Origin: Mycobacteriaceae bacterium
GTDB taxonomy: Bacteria > Actinomycetota > Actinomycetes > Mycobacteriales > Mycobacteriaceae
Direction of reading: 5' to 3'
Assembly: GCA_019242135.1 (NCBI GenBank)
Contig: JAFAWC010000298.1
Span: 1 to 7,620, forward strand
DNA length: 7,620 nt
Shown here: positions 7,160-7,620 of the stretch, one piece after another
Layout of the letters: every line of letters starts with the position of its first letter
Position numbering within the stretch: position 1 is the first letter of the stretch
Made by a program: the position numbers and the translations under genes
The notes under the pieces: model-generated
What the model was told of the DNA's origin: nothing
Database searches by the model: none
What the model saw: the letters and a program-made list of their open reading frames with translations, nothing else

Positions 7160-7372
7160 TTAGGCCCGCACGGTGGCGTGCAAAGCCAGTTCCGCGCCGG
7201 CGCGCCGCTCCACCAGTAGCGGTACGAAGTCGCGGACCGAACTGTGAGTGAACCGAGCCAGGGCAAGTGCCACGCTCGCGGAAACCTGATCAGCGGAGAG
7301 ATGCGCGAACCTGCCCATAAGCCGCTGCTGGACCTCGTCGATCAACGCCGCCTCGCTGCTGAAGCCTGGCAC
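7160..7372 (-). CDS. Small three-helix-bundle dimerization domain protein, hypothetical
   Basis: The 70-residue product is almost entirely predicted helix: EAALIDEVQQRLMGRFAHLS, then ADQVSASVALALARFTHSSV, then RDFVPLLVERRAGAELALHA. The pattern of an N-terminal IDEVQQRL helix, a hinge before a long Ala-rich helix, and a final RDFVPLLVERRA helix matches small actinobacterial proteins annotated as carrying a three-helix-bundle dimerization domain; their function is not known to me. No ATG is available: the frame opens at GTG 7372 and meets a stop at 7400-7402, so GTG is the only standard start. No clear ribosome-binding site precedes it. It shares direction with the genes downstream but is separated from the membrane-protein gene by 170 bases, so it is probably its own unit. 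Confidence 0.7.
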   Translation of the reverse strand: MPGFSSEAALIDEVQQRLMGRFAHLSADQVSASVALALARFTHSSVRDFVPLLVERRAGAELALHATVRA

Positions 7373-7555
7373 ATGCGATAGCGTGCGGCCTGGCTGCCGT
7401 TACGTCAAGTCGAACGGTGAATGAACGCTGTCGGTCGGGCCGGTGAACGCCACCAATCCGTGGTGCGGCGGACACGTCGGCGAAGTTTGTGATCTCGTGA
7501 GGCACTTAGCTCGATTCGGCTCGCGGCCGGGTCCAGCCAAGGCTATTTTACGTCC
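7373..7555. other. Intergenic stretch, no supported gene
   Basis: This is likely the divergent control region between the minus-strand three-helix-bundle gene and a possible plus-strand gene at 7556. A TTGACG occurs on the minus strand near 7411-7406, resembling a -35 box for the small gene, but no good -10 follows at 16-18 bases. Minus-strand frames here lack ribosome-binding sites and recognisable protein patterns. Confidence 0.4.
7544..7549 (+). promoter_or_regulatory. Possible -10 element for a leaderless plus-strand start
   Basis: TATTTT fits the mycobacterial -10 pattern TANNNT and is followed after six bases by GTG at 7556, the spacing expected if transcription begins on the start codon itself. 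No -35 is obvious. It is an isolated AT-rich spot in GC-rich DNA, which is the main reason to note it. Confidence 0.25.
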
Positions 7556-7620
7556 GTGACGAATAGGACGGGGGTCGTCGGTTTGCCGCCTGGGCACGTG
7601 GCCGATTCCCAGCAAGCCGC
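7556..7620 (+). CDS. Possible start of a divergent gene, truncated by window edge
   Basis: A frame opens with GTG at 7556 and continues without a stop for 21 codons to the window end, reading VTNRTGVVGLPPGHVADSQQ. No Shine-Dalgarno site precedes it, but leaderless starts are common in mycobacteria and a TATTTT lies at the right distance. The fragment is too short to assign to any family, and an open run of 21 codons in GC-rich DNA is not evidence on its own. Confidence 0.25.
   Translation, partial: MTNRTGVVGLPPGHVADSQQA

Noticed and set aside
7400..7615. 71-codon minus-strand open frame near the right edge
   Set aside because: No ribosome-binding site, no recognisable protein pattern, and composition like random GC-rich translation.
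1..7620. CRISPR array, insertion sequence, tRNA/rRNA or phage-type genes
   Set aside because: No regularly spaced repeats, terminal inverted repeats, transposase motifs or RNA-gene patterns were found; the region looks like stable core chromosome.

Overview
The window is GC-rich, high-coding-density DNA from an actinobacterium, almost certainly a non-tuberculous Mycobacterium/Mycolicibacterium. The main evidence is an ergothioneine locus in the gene order known from mycobacteria (egtA-egtB-egtC-egtD, preceded by a secreted protein resembling Rv3705c). EgtD also keeps the binding residues described for the M. smegmatis enzyme at the same residue numbers. Every well-supported gene lies on the minus strand, so the biological reading order runs from the right edge to the left.

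Reading order (right to left): 7556-7620 may hold the first codons of a divergent plus-strand gene (weak). 7372-7160 is a small protein that looks like the actinobacterial three-helix-bundle dimerization family. 6989-6708 is a small, unrecognised single-pass membrane protein with a histidine-rich, proline-rich tail. 6593-5133 is a complete monofunctional haem catalase. A perfect 13-bp-stem hairpin at 5119-5086 follows it. 5066-4626 is Ohr, a thiol peroxidase for organic hydroperoxides. 4626-3988 is a secreted four-cysteine protein of the PknH-type sensor-domain family. Then come egtA (3946-2669), egtB (2672-1341), egtC (1341-646) and the first two thirds of egtD (649-1, cut by the window edge).

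From ohr to egtD the genes are packed as one apparent operon. ohr and the secreted-protein gene share a base in TAATG. egtA/egtB overlap by 4 bases (GTGA), egtB/egtC share one base in TGATG, and egtC/egtD overlap by 4 bases (ATGA). The only gap is 41 bases, before egtA. The ergothioneine route is: EgtA makes gamma-glutamylcysteine, EgtD trimethylates histidine to hercynine, EgtB joins the two oxidatively through a C-S bond, and EgtC removes the glutamate. EgtE, the final C-S lyase, would be expected just beyond the left edge. With catalase (H2O2) and Ohr (organic peroxides) next door, the block reads as an oxidative-stress defence locus: two direct peroxide scavengers plus synthesis of a thiol redox buffer.

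No tRNA, rRNA, CRISPR array, insertion sequence or phage element was seen. Most of the window is a conserved mycobacterial chromosomal region. The points that merit a second look are the hairpin that leaves almost no room for an ohr promoter, the secreted sensor-like protein inside the operon, the short repeat-encoded tail of EgtB, and the uncharacterised histidine-rich membrane protein upstream of catalase.
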